Below, in pieces: positions 38,672 through 39,381 of a stretch of DNA of 39,381 nt. A program made the translations under genes and the position numbers. Within the stretch, counting starts at the first letter, position 1; every line of letters begins with the position of its first letter. The DNA lies in the IMG/VR virus record IMGVR_UViG_3300009506_000096, positions 1-39,381 of that record. One strand, written 5' to 3'. Source of the stretch: a virus. Under the pieces are notes generated by a model. That model saw only the letters and a program-made list of their open reading frames with translations. It was not told the origin of the DNA and did not search any database.

Positions 38672-39138
38672 GAATACTAGGTATTGATCCAGGAACACGC
38701 GTTACGGGTTATGCTATTATAGAGGTTGAGCGTGATAGTGAACATGTAGAGCTGCTAGAGATAGGTGAGTGTAAATTAACACTTGAAGATACAATGCCTA
38801 AAAAAGTTATGCGTTTTTACAAGTTTTTTAAAAAAGCCATTCATCAAAAGCAGATAGATGTTCTAGCAATAGAAACTCCCTTTATGGGTAGAAATGCCAA
38901 AACCTTCCTCAAGTTAGGTTGCCTTAAAGGGATACTCTATCTGTTAGGCTATGAATGCACTATCTTCGAGTTCTCTCCACCAGAAGTAAAGAAGATAGTT
39001 GGAGGAAAAGGGAACCTCTCAAAAAAAGAGTTAGCTAACGAAGTGAAGAAGTATGTGCCGCTATTTGAAGTAAAAAGTACAGATGTTTCAGATGCGCTGG
39101 CTGTGGCACTCAGCGCAATGTTAACCCTCAGAATTTAG
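38668..39138 (+). CDS. ruvC: RuvC Holliday-junction resolvase
   Basis: Cuts four-way junctions in replicating or recombining DNA. The 156 residues show all four catalytic carboxylates: D7 in GIDPGT, E69 in AIETPF, and D139 and D142 in STDVSDALAVAL; the length matches the family. It opens with GTG, overlapping the previous stop (GTGA). The gene lies in the packaging cluster, between the small-subunit-like gene and a small membrane protein before the large terminase. In such a place it would resolve branched DNA before or during packaging. Confidence 0.9.
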   Translation: MRILGIDPGTRVTGYAIIEVERDSEHVELLEIGECKLTLEDTMPKKVMRFYKFFKKAIHQKQIDVLAIETPFMGRNAKTFLKLGCLKGILYLLGYECTIFEFSPPEVKKIVGGKGNLSKKELANEVKKYVPLFEVKSTDVSDALAVALSAMLTLRI

Positions 39139-39151
39139 TAAAAGGAGTTGC

Positions 39152-39381
39152 ATGAGCCCATTCGCAATATTAATATTTCTTATTTTTTGTAGTATGGCCT
39201 TAAATATCTACACTTATTTTTTAGGAAAACAAGAACGTGATGAGCGCAGCTATGAAATACAAAGGCTCAAGGATAAATACGAAGCTTTATACCGAAAAGT
39301 TATCTTAGAGCTCACCCACATCAAAAACAGAATTAAAACACTTGAAGAAGCTAAAAAACTAGGAAGGCCTAAGAAGAATGA
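39152..39381 (+). CDS. Small membrane/coiled-coil protein, N-terminal part
   Basis: Begins at ATG 39152, four bases after aaaggag, and runs off the end of the window; the rest is at 1-163. The first 24 residues (SPFAILIFLIFCSMALNIYTYFLG) are a membrane span and the remainder is charged and coiled-coil-like. Placed right after ruvC and before two small unknowns and the large terminase. The entry at 1 gives the full description. Confidence 0.75.
   Translation, partial: MSPFAILIFLIFCSMALNIYTYFLGKQERDERSYEIQRLKDKYEALYRKVILELTHIKNRIKTLEEAKKLGRPKKN
39238..39381. repeat. Direct terminal repeat, right copy
   Basis: Identical to 1-144. It marks where a circular or circularly permuted genome was opened. 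The repeat lies inside a coding gene, which argues against a natural long terminal repeat. Confidence 0.95.

Overview
The window is one essentially complete genome of a tailed double-stranded DNA phage. The first 144 bases recur exactly as the last 144 (1-144 = 39238-39381), and an 82-codon gene is continuous only when the ends are joined. The molecule is therefore circular or circularly permuted, with about 39,237 unique bases. It is AT-rich by eye, uses the standard code, and has clear Shine-Dalgarno sites and sigma70-type promoters. No tRNA, rRNA, CRISPR array, integrase or transposase was seen. Portal, scaffold and coat are of short-tailed (podovirus-like) type: a P22-type portal with an N4-gp56-type coat protein. 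The host cannot be named. Sec-type signal peptides suggest a bacterium with an envelope worth exporting proteins into; anything narrower would be guesswork.

Layout. (i) 36.5-39.4 kb, crossing the joint to 2.07 kb, rightward: a winged-helix replication initiator, a RusA-like protein, a terminase-small-subunit-like protein, RuvC, a small membrane protein, two small unknowns and the large terminase. (ii) 2.08-3.71 kb, rightward: a strong promoter, a leader with a 16-codon ORF, two small ribbon-helix-helix-like proteins, a coiled-coil protein and a PD-(D/E)XK-like nuclease. (iii) 3.8-15.2 kb, rightward: portal, small basic proteins, scaffold, coat, decoration-like protein, connectors and a gp10-like tail hub. 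(iv) 16.3-21.1 kb: Gln/Gly-rich and very large internal (ejection) proteins. (v) 21.5-33.8 kb: a run of modular tail-fibre genes, five of them with C1q-like C-terminal domains. (vi) 33.8-36.5 kb: a leftward operon (two small secreted proteins, an ERF-family annealing protein, an unknown), a divergent HTH repressor, a non-coding hairpin and a further leftward gene.

Four leftward units sit inside the rightward late region (6.77-7.10, 15.16-15.41, 15.55-16.19 and 21.08-21.42 kb). Three of them have their own promoter in the sequence, so they look like independently expressed cargo genes. One encodes a 46-residue ribbon-helix-helix regulator with a palindrome inside its own promoter.

How it works together (inference). 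The HTH protein at 35.6 kb probably controls itself and the leftward recombination operon through one palindrome that covers both -10 boxes. Initiator expression looks set by two face-to-face promoters whose transcripts overlap across its start codon. ERF, RuvC and possibly the RusA-like protein would process replication intermediates and feed DNA to the terminase. No endolysin or classical holin was recognised, so lysis is unassigned. The most notable content is the duplicated C1q-like fibre array, the compact regulatory elements at 21.4 and 35.5-36.6 kb, and the RusA-like protein lacking its usual acidic residues.
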